This document shows, in pieces, positions 11,731 through 23,812 of a stretch of 64,000 bases of DNA. The notes below the pieces were generated by a model. It did no database searches and was not told where the DNA came from. It was given only the letters and a program-made list of their open reading frames with translations. The position numbers and the translations under genes were made by a program. The stretch's first letter is position 1. Each line of letters begins with the position of its first letter. Source of the DNA: Gongronella butleri (taxonomy: Eukaryota; Mucoromycota; Mucoromycetes; Mucorales; Cunninghamellaceae); contig JAIWZP010000009.1 of NCBI GenBank assembly GCA_025201375.1, positions 620,001-684,000 on the forward strand, in the 5' to 3' direction.

Positions 11731-13098
11731 GCGCATCGTGTCCAATTTCTTGGACAGCTGCTTTCTCCCCCTTCTTTTTTTTTTCTTGGTGTGCCCCTCT
11801 TTCGCTTTAGCCTTTTAGGATTCATCAATTAAAAAAAAAATTCCGCTTTTCATTATTTATTCTTGCTTTTCATGCAATGCTCAGTCAAATACAATGTCGC
11901 GGGTTGCCTGAGAGGCAATCAATTTCTTAAAAAGTACGGAAGTGTGCGTCAAAATGATGATCGCCTTGCCTCTGCCTCACATTTATTGACGCGATCAAGA
12001 AAAAGAGCGAATCAGCGGCCCAAATCTCAGGCAAAATACGCGAAATAAGCATTCCAGCGCGTCAATCCGGTTGTGAATCACAACAGAGAACATTTGACGC
12101 GTCGCACGCGCCTTGTGGCTCAGTCAAGGCGTGCCGAATGAAAAAAAAAACAATCGTTTTCGAGAGATGTCCTTCCGCAACCTTGGTAACGAAGCCTGCG
12201 TTGAGCGTCGTCACCTGCTGTTGAGATCACGGAAAACATCGGAACGCATTTGACGCGCTTGTACGTACCATGACGCCGCGACGTAGAGTATTGACACTGA
12301 AAAATGCTTCAATCGCGCTTTCCTCGGCATCAATCTGATCGCATGCCATATTTTTATCTGCATAGCTAGTGACAGCCATCGAAGATGCCAGTACGACGCT
12401 TGACGGCAAAAAGCCCAAATAGGACCGGGGCAAGGAATCACCAAATACTTAAAAAGTTCATCAATTTGCAAATTGCTAGCACTTCAGGGATTAGACCTCG
12501 GGCACTCCGGACGGGTTGCACTTGACGCGCTCTGAGTGTCATTGCGTACAGCTTGTTTTATATTATTAGATAAATAATTAGAATCGATTACTCAATATTA
12601 TCACGAAAACAGTCAAACTGCCTTGAAAAAGCTTGCCATCATCGCGTGCTCGTGCGTCAAACATCAAATAGTTCAAATTTGGGGCCGTTTGGGCAATCTT
12701 CTCAGGAGATGGCCTATGAATGATCATTCTTAGCAACAGCTCTATAGGTGGCTCGCCAGCCAAGCACTGGCAACCCCCAAAACGAGCATTGACATGAATT
12801 GACAGATCAGAAACCCCGAGTAGTCAAGAGCGTACAGCCTCTCTGTAACCATTTCGGCGTGCTACACGCAAAATCAAAAATGAGTCGTGTCGAGCTCCAA
12901 AGCCAAAATGGAAATTTTAGCTCCTTGAAATGACACCAAACTTGTACACAAAAAAAAGTCGCAAAAAGTTACATGCCAATGGCAGGAAGCTAGTCGTTTT
13001 TTATTGATATTTTTGGAGATTAGATGTCGAGAAGAGGGGTATGAGATGATATATGCAAGCAATAAGATTTTGCGTTGTCGTTGCTATGTTTTGACGCG
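11731..13098. other. Gene-free island 1, between convergent RPL15 and WLM gene
   Basis: This stretch of about 1.37 kb lies between two convergent genes. The first 150 bp is the RPL15 3' UTR. The rest has no credible coding sequence. Several GACGCG-containing words occur (near 12096, 12251, 12524 and 13092), a motif enriched in all the gene-free islands. No terminal inverted repeats or transposase fragments are visible. Confidence 0.55.
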
Positions 13099-14136
13099 TC
13101 AGGTCGCGTGTTCGTTCTTCGCCGCACCGCTGGAACCGGAGCCGGAGCCGCAACCTTCGTCCATTTCTTGCTCCTCCTCCTTGGTCAATCGCCACGTCGC
13201 GGCTCGGGCCATGCGTTCGCGCAGCTCTGCGTACGTCTGCGGCGCCAATTCGCGCCCACCGAGTCGATAGCTGCCGGTCTCCCATGTCACGGCGCTCGAA
13301 TCGATTTCTTCGTCGTCCATGGAACCCGGGGCGAATGCGCCTTGCTGCAACATACGTCCTCGTGCTGTCCAGTCCAATTGCACCACTTCTTTATTCAGCT
13401 GGCGGTTCAATGCGTGGAAATTGTCATCATGCTCGGACCACACCTATGAAAATTCAGGAAAATGAGCAAAAAGGACCAGATTTTGCGTTTTTTTGTAAGC
13501 TTTTACCATGTGTGACAGTTCGTGGAGGAGGACCTTTCGGATAGAATCATAGTGGCGGAAACCGGTGAGGTCATCTGTGCGCAAACGGATGGCGATTTGC
13601 TCGCCCTTGTTGCGATTGTAGCCGAGAATGGATTGTTGTGCAGGAGACAGTTCGGCAAGCTCGCCAACAGACCATTGGTGCTTTTGCATGATGGCCACAA
13701 TGCCCTTGTCGTCGCGCAATCGCTCCAGCAGCTGCCGCGCCTTGTCTTGTTCGTGAAACTCGGGCAACACCGTAATCCGGTGAAATGTGTGCGTAATGTC
13801 GCGCACGGACCGGGAGCTCGAGCCGCTTTTTCTCGCCTGCGCTGCCGCTTTCGCCCGCCGCACCGCGCGCGCCTGTGCCGTGCGATCCATCTTGTGTTGC
13901 GCATCAATTTGCTGCTGCGGCGTGCCCATGAGCATCATCTTGGCATTGACACCCAGCTCAAGCGTGCCCAAACATGCGTCGTCACCAAGCACCTTGCCCT
14001 TCCAAAGCAGCTTCTGGCCAGACACTTCCACGCCGGTCTCGCCTGCAAGGTATTCCTTGACACTGCCCACTGTCGCATCGCTACTCCACCCTTCAAGAGC
14101 CAGTACCTGGCCCTTGAAAGCCACCTTGAAGTTCAT
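13099..14136 (-). CDS. Ubiquitin-like/WLM domain metalloprotease (Wss1-type)
   Basis: Two exons (14136-13507 and 13443-13099) give 324 residues. Residues 1-75 are a ubiquitin-like domain (FKVAFKGQVLALEG...GTLELGVNAKMMLMG). A basic linker (about 85-115) is rich in Arg/Ala/Lys. Residues about 120-225 are a WLM domain with the zinc site HELSHMVWSEH, supplying His205, His209, His215 and the catalytic Glu206. The intron interrupts the gene exactly within this motif, after Met210. The C-terminus is acidic, then Gly/Ser-rich. Fungal and plant UBL-WLM fusions are related to Wss1/SPRTN proteases that remove SUMOylated DNA-protein crosslinks. No clear SIM or VCP-binding motif was identified, so the DNA-repair role is inferred from the family. 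Confidence 0.9.
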
Positions 14137-14396
14137 TCGGAGGAGAAAAAGGTCGTATAAAATAAAAATATAAAAAAAGGTAAAAGAAAAGAGTGAAAGA
14201 AAAAAAAAAGGAACACTCTGGAATTTTATTGGGGAGTCAGGTGCTGACAAACCAAATTGAGCGATTACGTCGCCCTGAGGAACGTCCGCAGCTGCATAAA
14301 AGATCCAATTGCATGACAGATTACTGTACCTTTTTCGGTTTTTTTTTTTTTTTTTTTTTTTTTTTTCAAAAAGATGAATTGAAAGGTTTAGACCTC

Positions 14397-17300
14397 TCAC
14401 ACCACCAGCTTGAGCGTCATAATTTGGAATGGCGTGAGTGTCAGCGTGAATTTGTGCTTGGAGAATCCCTCCAAAGGTCGCACGTCGTCTTCAAGCACAT
14501 TTGACACTTGAAGATCACGGATGGCAAGCATGCTATGATGCAAAATAAACAAAAAAAATGAGTGCACATCCAATTGGCTCCCCACAAAGCTTACCTTTCG
14601 ACCTGCACGGTGCACTGGCCGCCATATGCCTCGTAGAGGCGCAATACCACCGTTTTGCCGTGGCCTTTATCGTCCTCAGCAAGCTTGATTGTGTCCAAAA
14701 TGACACGATCAGGCGGATCAAGCGTGAAAAGCGAGGGAACAATGGCCGTCGACTTGTCCAGATGAGTCGTTTGTCTACAATAGGAAAGGGGAGAGAGAAC
14801 AACGTGAGTCGAAACAATCAGAGGGGGGGGGCGTGTCGCACGCGTTCGAGTCGCATTTACCTGACCGACAACGGCACATTCAGCTCCAATGCCTTGCGCA
14901 TCACATCCGACGACGCGAAATTGCCCTTGTGCGGGTAAATCGCGTACGTGAAGGTGTGCGTGCCTAAGAAAAAAAAAAGCATCGTGTCACCAATCAATGC
15001 CAATACAAATTGCATAAACGTGTCGTTTTTTTTCTTTCTTACCCATGTCGGCATTTTCGTCAGGTCCCTTTGGTGAACGCAATAGCGACAGGCGCTGACT
15101 CGTGCCGTGGGTCGCATAGCCATATTTGCAGTTGTTCATCAGGGCCACGCCATACGTCGCGTCCGACAAATCGGCAAACTTGTGGCCACACACCTATAAA
15201 AAAAGAAAGAGAGCGTGAATTTGGCGCGACTTTTCTTAATAGCATGCCCAAATGTACCTCAAACTTGGCCGAGTCGTGCGTCGTATTGTAGTGATTGGGG
15301 CGGCGCAGCACACCGTATTGAATATCATAAGTGGCCTAATAAAACAGAGAATTTTAAGTCATTGATATGGTTTTTTTTTCGATGTTTTGGCTTACAAAGT
15401 CACTTATGATGTTCCAATTGAACTCGGTTTTCTAAGAAAACATGGCGTTCAAAGCAAAGGGGGTGAGTCGTCAATGAGAGATGGGCTGCTCAGTGAAATT
15501 TTACAAGGAATTGGTGACTTTCATGCCACTCGACAGACGTGGAAAATTCAATGTACGAGCCCACAGCCGTCAGGCTAATCGTTTGCACCATCCAACTGCT
15601 AGACGAGATCGTGTACACACGCTCCAATGACGCAACAAGGGGGCCCTTGGCGACAATCTTTGAAAAAAAAGCACCGTTTGAGCGTCGTTGTCGATGAAAA
15701 AGTGCATCACATCAACTTACCTTGGCGTCGTTGCCGCCCGCGAGCACCTTGAACTTTTGAAGATGATAGATTTCAACTGATAAAAGTGTGAGTCAACCGG
15801 GGCGAAGCACACAAAAAAGCTCACTCACCATCCCAGGCATCCCAATACGTCGGCTGTAAAACAGAAAAAAAAAAAAAAAAAGAAATGAGCAGCCCTTTCA
15901 ATTTTGCCGAAACACGGTCAAAACACGTACCACATCCTCGTACATCTGCATCACGTTGCCCTTGGCTCCAGGTGCAACCAAATTGCCGCTGCGTACAAAA
16001 AAAAAAAAAAAAAAAAAAAAAAAAGCATGAGAATCGACGAAACTCAATACGACGTGATGTTGTACCGGTCTGAGTGCTTGTCATGCAGCTCGACCAGCTG
16101 CGCGTCGCCATCAAACACCGCCTTGAGGTTGCCGTTTTCCAGAACAAGGTGACCATCGATTGTTTTATATGCTAAAAAGGGAAAAATACGATCAATTGAC
16201 TTTTCCCAACCATTTCCACACATTTCTACCTTTTGCTTCTTCCTCAGTCTTGGTGAGAGACGTTGCCGTGATCCCAGCGACTGAAAGTCCAGGCACTTGG
16301 CGCACTGTTCATAAAAATTAAAAGAAAAAATTGAGCCATTGTGGCCTCCATTGAGGACAATGAGGTCTTACCGACGACGTATTCATTGTCCTGGTGCTTC
16401 TGCTCATTGAGCCACGCAGTGTTCTTCTGCGGGAGCGTTAGGACCTCTGTGCGCGGCCAAGGCAGCGTGTTAAACACGGCAATACCATCGTGCTTGCCTT
16501 TTTCTGCCGATGAATCGTTGAAAAGCACGGAGTCCTGCGCGTCGCGACGCAATTGCATCGATTCAAAAATGACCTCACGGTGATACTAGCGGCAAAAAAA
16601 GGCAATCACATGAGAATTGCTTGCTTTTTTGTTTGATTTTGTCTTTCTTACATTGTGGACATCAACAAAAGCAAGTCCAATGGCAGACCCGGGCAGGCAG
16701 TCGTGGAATTGGTTGAGACAAATGAGTTTCCAAAGGCGCGTGATGTCGTCCTGAGGGTACGCGTATGTGCCCTTGCGCGAATTGGCCAGCAATTTGGCCA
16801 AAGTCGCCATAAACTCCACATCGCGGATCATCACCTCGCACTGCCGATTGCCGCGCTTAACAAGCGCCTGCGTTGTGTACGTGCCGCGGTGGAATTCGAG
16901 ATACTACATGACAAAAAAAGTGAAATAGAGACAAAAGATTAACAAAAACAGCTAAATATGACTCTTTGCAGAAGCTAAATCATACCAATTCGCCCTTGTA
17001 CGATTGCAGCTTGTGGCTAGTGGCCTCGACGTCCTTGAAAAAGTTGGTCACCGTGCCAGGCTTGCACGTAGGCACACCATCCTATTTTTTGAAATAAAAA
17101 AGATCAGGCGTCAGGCATCCCACTAGAAAAACATCACTCGTCGCATTACCAGATCTTTGAGACGCTGCAGTCGCTCCAGATGCTCAGGTGTCGGACCACC
17201 ACCGCCGTCACCGTGTCTACAAAAACACGTAAAAACGCCAAAATTGAGCAATTCTGTCTTTCTTTGTTTTTCTTTATAGGTGCGTCTTACCCAAAGACAA

Positions 17301-19587
17301 GCAGGCTCTTGTTGGAATATTCCAGGTCGTGGTGATTGCGAATGCTTATGATTAAAAAGAGGTAATCAGCAATAAATATGTTATCATCAACATCCTTTGC
17401 CTAGTTCTCCATTTGTTCGTTGTTTTACCACTTTTGCAATTCACTGGGTCGCACCTCCGCATTGTACCTAGCAAGTGGTGCATCAACTGGCATAAGAATA
17501 CAAATAAAAAGATAATTGGATGCGTCTTACGTATCTGCGGGCGTGAGATGCGTCAAAATGCTCGAGTTGTCAATGCCCGTCCACCAGAACGTCGTCAAAG
17601 GGAATTTGTTGATGTTGTTCCATGAAAGCTTCTGCGTGAAAAAATAGTCGCACCCGGATTGCTTGAGAACTTGCGGCAGCTGAACAATTCCACATAAAAA
17701 AAAAAAATGAAAAATAAAAAATAAAAAACGCGCGTTAGGACATGAGAGCGTGACTTTGCCTGTCCATCGTACTTGTCCGGAGTAACCTAGCGACGCCACA
17801 AAGAAAATGGGATGAGACATGTATTTTTATACGCGCAAATGCGCGGCTTTCATTCTTACCAAAAGAGTCGGGCAGCCAAAACACGTTGGTGCGCTTGCCA
17901 AAGTGCTTTTCAAAGTAGCGCTGGCCAAGCAGCATCTGGCGACAAAGTGACTCGCCGCTAGGCATGTTCGTGTCTGCAAAAAAAGGAGGGAAAAGAGGGG
18001 AAAAAAGAGACACATGTATAAATTTCAATTCGCGTCCTATTTTGTGTCGCCTTTCATACCGTGTTCCACCCAGCTCTGAAGGACAATAAGAATAAAAATA
18101 AAATGAGCACGATGGCGAACGTTTTAGCTGCTTTGCCTGGCCTTACCCCGCCAATGATCTCCCAACGGCCTTGTTTTTCCTTTTTCTTGATGCGATCCAA
18201 CAGCGTTGGATACAATTCCTCAAGCCACTCGTATTGTTGCACCTACAGAAATAGAGAGAAAAAACATGAGGTTGGCGGACGGCTCGCTGTTTGTGTTGCT
18301 ATACCTGCGAGCCCGTAAACACATAATCAGGGTAGCGCTCGAGAAGATGGAGCTGACTGGCCCATGAACGCGCAACCTTTCGCTTTGTCTCGCCATACGG
18401 CCACAGCCACGCCGAGTCAATGTGGCAATTGCCAACAGCCGTCACTTGATGCACGCCGGTTCCATTGGTTTTTGACAAAAACTCGGACGTGAGCGCCAGA
18501 CACTTGTCAATGTCCTTGTCATTCAGCGAAAACTGGTTGATCACGCTGTTCAGCACCCACACAGCCTGACGTGCACGCGAAGAATCGTTCACCGTGTCGT
18601 AGGCAACGCCGTAAATCACCCTGAGCAATCAAAACAGCGAGAAAATCGGGGTCATGAGCCAGTCTTTTTGGTCCAATGCACGTAATGGTGCATTGCGCGT
18701 GTGGTCAGATTACCAGAGGTCATGGTACAGGCGCTGGACGGGCGCATTGGGGACGACGAGATCGGCCGTGTTGATGCGGAAGTATCGATTGGGATCGGGG
18801 ACCATGGAGTCGCTCGCACCAACGCCAAACATGCCATTGCATGCAGATTCAATGTAAAACGAGAAGCGTTCTCCTTCCTTGGCCTTTTTGGTCAGAATAT
18901 ACTCGTGTCTCTCCTGGCCATCTGCCAAAAAACCCAAAAGTGAGCCTTTTTGTCGCTTTTGCCTTTTATTTGCGTCTTACCACCGCCTGTCAAGCCTTGC
19001 AAAGGCTCGCCATCCGTCGACCAAACGAGACCCTCATTGTCCATGTTCCATTGGAACGTGACAGGCAGGCCATCCATGTCCTTTGGGATCAAGATGTCGA
19101 TTTTGAACCAATGCGTCGACCAGCTCGGCCCAAATTTGCGCGCCAATTGGTCAAAATCTTCAAACTTGTTGGCCACGGCGTCCTTTGTAACACCCGACAC
19201 GAACATAAAACACAATGCGCGGCGTGTGAGACACTTTAAACTCCCACGACGTGCAGAAAATATCCTAATTGCCCCCCTGGGTCCTCTCCCGCGTTTTCCA
19301 CGAAGCTCTTACCTTGAACGATATGCGCTAAATAACAAAAAGAAAAAAAAGAACGCACGTCAGCCCATACGTGTTTTTTCACTCTTTTGCCTGCATACCT
19401 TCATATCAGGCACGCTAAAAAAGGACAAGCGGACGTGCGGGTGGGCACTTTTGCGGTGGAGCCAAAGTCCACGGTGGATGCCCATGCTATGGAACTGGCC
19501 ATTGGACGCCAAAAAGTTGTTTATACGCGACCGCGCAATATTTTCGGGGATCTTGGGCGTCGCGTCGATATTGTCGTCGAGAGTCAT
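14397..19587 (-). CDS. AMS1: Vacuolar/cytosolic alpha-mannosidase, GH38 (Ams1)
   Basis: I can trace 28 exons from ATG 19587 to TGA 14397; all splice phases agree and give 1065 residues, close to yeast Ams1 (1083). Landmarks in order are [20 protein letters not shown] (N-terminal beta domain), [19 protein letters not shown] (GH38 metal site), [10 protein letters not shown] with the nucleophile Asp, [15 protein letters not shown] (second active-site His/Asp), a middle helical domain, and the C-terminal [20 protein letters not shown] and [16 protein letters not shown] blocks. It belongs to the class that trims free oligosaccharides and, in yeast, reaches the vacuole by the Cvt/selective-autophagy route; no signal peptide is present, which fits. 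Several exons are tiny (15, 16, 14 and 25 nt: 19327-19313, 18075-18060, 17786-17773, 15853-15829). Gene length is about 5.2 kb for 3.2 kb of coding sequence. Confidence 0.96.
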
Positions 19588-21064
19588 GAAGACAAATAAC
19601 TTGAAAAAAAAACTGAAGCAAGGAAGAAAAGGGACGAAAAAGCACCAGGCCGCGGATCTCCGCCTTTATGCATGTCGCAAGCTCCGCTTCGCCGCTTGAC
19701 CCGCTCACGCGTTCCCGCAATGGTCGTGTTTTTTAAAAAAAAAAATAAAAAAAAAGATTGCCACGACCCTCCCTAAAGCGAGTCCAATTGCCGCACACGC
19801 ATTTATAGCAATCGAACAGTCGTCTCGATTATATGCTCAAGAGCTTTTTTTTTTCTGTAAATTCATGCATAAATGGCCAAAAGACATCAAAAAAAGGGGT
19901 TAGTCGACACTGTCACGTATTCCACATTCATTTTTATTGCACAACATACAACAAAAGATGCCTAAACTGTACGCCATGTGGTGGACCTGACACCCATTGA
20001 CTCAATTCGTATTGGACAATGCATAAAGAAGCCCTTGATGATTTTACAGTACACATTTGACGGGTTTGTAGAGCTTCCCATTGGTGCTCAAGAACACGCC
20101 CGAGCTTGCGGAAAAGGCGACGCACCTGTTCCAAAATCCCATTACGCCCATGAAACTGGGTTTTCCGCAGAAATACCTTGCTCATCTGGTCCCAAATTTG
20201 GACTAGTTGATGTTAGACCCAATTCTCCAACGGTGTTAATTTTTTTCGCGAATCGGATCACTCAGACGCGACAGAGCTCGAGATTCGTGTTTGCTTGTGA
20301 AATCCCAGTGATAAACAATATTTTACGCGTTCCTCCCGATAAGACTGACCATCTCGCTTCATATTTGGACAAGTAAATACGCAGCTCAAAATGCAATGAC
20401 TCCAAACTTTTTCCCAAATCGGATCACTCAGTTCTGAGTAAATGCAATTTTCATTAATTCAGGGCCAAAACTGGATCAAAACGACCCCTAAAGGCCAACT
20501 CGCCGAAAACTTGACGCGATATCCCTAAACCACAAGCGCTTTTACCGCGTTTGACCGCTGATTCATTTGACGTGACTCTCGCGTCGGGGCGCTCAGCCGT
20601 TGTCGCTGTACAAGGCAAAATAGTGCTGATTTTACCCCCTTTACGCTTATGAAACAGGTGCTTCATCAAAAACTTGCTCATCAGGTCCCAAATTTGGACC
20701 AGTAAATGAGAGTCCTAATTCTCAAGCAGAGTTAATTTTTTTTGCGAGTCGGATCCCTTGGTCCCGGGAAATCTCGAGATTCGTGTTTGCTAGTGAAAAC
20801 CCAGAGCCAAAATTATATTTTACGCGTTTCTCCCGATGAGGCTGACCATCGCGCTCCAAATTTGACCAGTGGATAGTCGACTCAAGACTCGGATGACTTC
20901 AAGCTTTTCGCAAATCGGATCACTCTGTCTTGAGAAAGTATTTTCTAACGAAAGCCCAGAGCCAAAATAATATTTTACGAATTTCTCCCGATAAACCTGA
21001 TCGGCGTGGCTCCAAATTATACAAATTATACCAATGGATAGTCAACTGAAGGCTCGGATGCTTC

Positions 21065-21099
<35 letters not shown>

Positions 21100-22561
21100 A
21101 AATTGGATCACACAGTCATGAGATGTCTCAAAATTCGTATTTGAAAAACCAGAGCCAAAATAATATCTTATTGTATCATAGAGCCCTTCTGCAAGTCGCA
21201 AAATTATGCAGTAGCTGGAGACGCACGGTCGCTATATTACGCGTGCCTCTCAATTGTACACCAGGTAGGTACGTCCAAGTATAGTGCTATAAAATTGTAT
21301 TTAAAACGGATAACCCAGTTTTTCGGCGCATTGTATTTCTGATGCGCTCAACTTTGTGCAGCGAAATTGCGCTTTCTGGAGCGCTTGGTTTATAGGAGCT
21401 GCGCTCAAAAGGTTTGTCAAGTGAAAATGGCACGAATCGAGCAAAGATATCGAAAATTGGAATTTGGCCGCACTGCAGGTTAACGAAAAAGGTTTGACAG
21501 TCGTTTCAGTACACAAAAGGCATCTACCACACACTTCATAAAAATCACATCATACATTCTACAAGAGTGGCAAGAGGGATGATCTGTCATGAGGGCGTTT
21601 AGAAGCTTGTCCAAAATTGTAGTGGATGAAGCATATAAAAACTTTGGCCTGGCGGCCTTCAAATCGCATTGTTGCATGAACCTTGAACCTGATTTGGCAA
21701 TTAATCATACATGTGTCCGTAGAGGGACTAGCGCGTCTCCTGTGGGGCTTCTGGGGCTCTTTTTCACGCCTTCTTTTGTAACGCTCACTATGTGTTTCAT
21801 GTTTGTAGTCTCCCTCACACAAGCCAATGTCCATGGTTGAGAAAAGACACGCATTGCATGACTAGCAGAACAGCCGAGCATCAATGATTCGCGACGAGCG
21901 TGTCATTTGATTCAACTTCGTTGTTAGAGCTGGAGATGGTGTCCCGTATCGCGCCCGATTACGCGTTCTTTTGCACACGATCAAAACAAAGACGCACTGA
22001 GTGACGTGATTGATCAAGAAGAAGAAAAAACGCGCTTCTGGGGCTATTCCCACGCGAAAATCCTCTTTTTTTTTCTGACAGAGCCCCAACAGTCTGGTTT
22101 GGTGCATCAACATTGTCTTTTTTTGTATTCAAGAATACAACTCTCACACCATTGAATGGCGTAGGGTGGCCGCGATGCCGTACCGACCTCTTTTCCATCA
22201 AAAGCCATCGACATTTCTTTGTGCATGTGTGTCAACTTTGCTATAGTGGAATGACAGTGGCTCTGGAGACATTGCTCTGCGTATTTTTAGCGTTATTTTC
22301 ACATTGTTTTCATTTCGTTTTGAATGACATTCCATGGAGATCAGCCCAGTGCGAGCGTTTCAGCGGTCCCGGCACTAAAATACTAGTTTAAAGGACCCAG
22401 AACAAGGTGCATGAAGAATGAGCAAGCTAGACTTGTCACACGAAGCACAGAGATCGATCTCTCCGTTTGCATGTTGCTTTTAAATGTGGGGCCTCTGATG
22501 AATGCCTTGCTATTCTGCTCGGTTTTTTTTTTTTTTTTTTTTGAATTATTTTCATTGAAGC
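19588..22561. other. Gene-free island 2 with degenerate repeats
   Basis: Almost 3 kb without a supportable gene separates the AMS1 start from the cysteine-rich protein gene. The first 250 bp is presumably the AMS1 promoter. From 20130 to 21180 the sequence is built of diverged repeats (annotated separately). A T31 homopolymer lies at 21067-21097. The remainder (21200-22560) is AT-rich with no protein-like ORF; a T18 run at 22524-22541 lies just upstream of the next start codon. Confidence 0.6.
20132..21180. repeat. Degenerate tandem repeat, about 500 bp period with sub-blocks
   Basis: The block at 20132-20345 reappears in diverged form at 20626-20860, about 500 bp downstream; shared anchors are GGTCCCAAATTTGGAC, AGTTAATTTTTTT, AGATTCGTGTTTGCT and TTTTACGCGTT. 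A second block, with CAAATCGGATCACTC as its anchor, occurs near 20420, 20912 and, as CAAATTGGATCACAC, near 21098. The word CCAGAGCCAAAAT occurs near 20802, 20958 and 21150. Divergence is substantial, with many substitutions and small indels. No coding capacity or terminal repeats are visible. Confidence 0.8.
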
Positions 22562-23084
22562 ATGGTTTGGTTTGCTAAGCTTGCGTTAGCGCTTGTGTTG
22601 CTGACGTCTTTTGCATTGGCCCAATACGAACATTGGGACTTTTTACACTGTCAAAAGGACGGCAAAGATTACACTTATATTAAGCACGACTGGTGCATTA
22701 GCATGGGTGCCGTTGACAGCGCATGTAATGGCCCCTGTCTTGACTCGAACCGCCGCTACTGCATGTACAACGGCATGTATGTGCATTATTGCAAGTTCAA
22801 GGATTGGTGCGAGCAAGATGGCTACAAGACCTGGTACAAGAATTGCGTAAAATTAGAAAATATAACGAATGCCTGTCGGCAATCGATGTCTAACAAATAG
22901 CTCGCTTTTGTAGGGCTACGGTCTCGGCTGGCCGACGTCTTGCTCGGAAGACGGCCGCTTTTACCATTGCGACCCCAGAAGCATCTTGCGTTTTAAACTT
23001 CAAGAGGTGCTCTTTGCACAACAGCGGCTTAAGCAGCTGCGACTTGAGCAACAGCTGCTCGAGCAGCAAGAACTTGATCCATAG
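22562..23084 (+). CDS. Small secreted cysteine-rich protein with Gln/Leu-rich tail
   Basis: Two exons (22562-22846 and 22914-23084) give 151 residues. I chose splicing at the GTAAAA donor (22847) and TTTTGTAG acceptor (22911-22913) because it extends the cysteine-rich pattern in frame; without splicing the ORF ends at 22900 as a 112-residue protein. Residues 1-21 form a signal peptide ending SFALAQ. The mature domain holds ten Cys (eight from exon 1, two from exon 2), many preceded by an aromatic residue (HDWC, RRYC, VHYC, KDWC, FYHC), suggesting two or more related disulfide units. The last 40 residues, after PRSILRFKL, form a Gln/Leu/Glu-rich amphipathic helix or coiled coil. I do not recognise the family. 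Candidate roles are surface or effector-like functions, by composition only. It sits alone between repeat-bearing regions. Confidence 0.75.
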
Positions 23085-23812
23085 CAATAAAATAAACACG
23101 CGCCGATGCAATTGCTTCACGCAATCGGGCGCAATTGACACAATTTGCTCTTTTTTTTTTTTTTTTTCGTTTGCGCGTGACATATTCGATCCCTACAGTG
23201 GGCACAGTTTTTTTCGTTTGCGCGACATATTCGATCCCTCCAGGGGGCACATTTTATCTATCTGCGCAACATATTCCAGTCCACTGCTGGCACCAGGTAC
23301 AGCTCTGGCTTAGCGTGTCATCCGAGCCAAATTTTTTTTTTTTTTTTTTTTCGTGATCGCGCAACACATGCGCGTCCGGCAGCGGACGCGAACGCAATGT
23401 GAGCGAGAGTGAACGGATGCAATCTCACCTAGGCACTAATGCACACCCACATGGGATCATCCGCTTGACACCTTCAAGTCATCTGGCTCTGAAACGGCCA
23501 AAATGAAAACTATGACGGCTCGGCTTGCTGTGCAACTGCAAATACACATGCCATGCCCTGCCTGTCCTTCCAACAGGCACAATTGCTGCCTCAATGCCTC
23601 AAGACTGTATTCATTTTCTTCTTTCACGCGCCTATTTCCCGCTTTCAACCCACAAACACACGCGCACCGGCTTGTTTTATCCCTGCCGTGTTTTCCAATA
23701 TGCATCCGCCATTTCCCAAGATAGGGCGCTGGGTGGATTCGTGTCAAATTCTGAAATTTAGAAAGAGTGACCTTGTCGCTAGTCATTTATTTTCGTGATG
23801 CGAATAAAGTGC
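23085..23812. other. Intergenic region between cysteine-rich protein and RPL29
   Basis: A convergent spacer of 728 bp. It holds a 45 bp tandem repeat (23168-23297), T-runs at 23151-23167 and 23333-23351, and AT/GC-mixed sequence with only short ORFs lacking splice support. The RPL29 3' UTR occupies the right end, with a reverse-strand polyadenylation-like AATAAA near 23786. Confidence 0.5.
23168..23297. repeat. Tandem repeat, three copies of about 45 bp
   Basis: The phrase CGTTTGCGCG(TG)ACATATTCGA followed by TCCCT(A/C)CAG(T/G)GGGCAC recurs with CATATTC at 23181, 23226 and 23270, periods of 45 and 44 bp. The third copy is more diverged. A further partial copy of the GCGCAACACATGCG type is near 23358. 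The array starts 84 bp after the stop codon of the cysteine-rich protein gene. Confidence 0.8.

Noticed and set aside
11128..11745. A 205-codon ORF antisense to RPL15
   Set aside because: It is the complement of extremely biased GTC/CGC/AAG codons, giving a Leu/Val/Gly/Asp-rich artefact.
19588..22561. A transposase or reverse transcriptase gene in the long island
   Set aside because: No frame contains a DDE, RT or helicase motif and all ORFs are under 140 codons, with no terminal inverted repeats seen.
22562..22900. Unspliced 112-residue version of the cysteine-rich protein
   Set aside because: Reading through the GTAAAA donor replaces a cysteine-containing exon with an AT-rich tail; a consensus acceptor 65 bp on restores the pattern. 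Kept only as an alternative.
23014..23356. Repeat peptide encoded by the 45 bp array
   Set aside because: 45 is a multiple of three so ORFs persist across copies, but there is no start context, splice link or continuation beyond the array.
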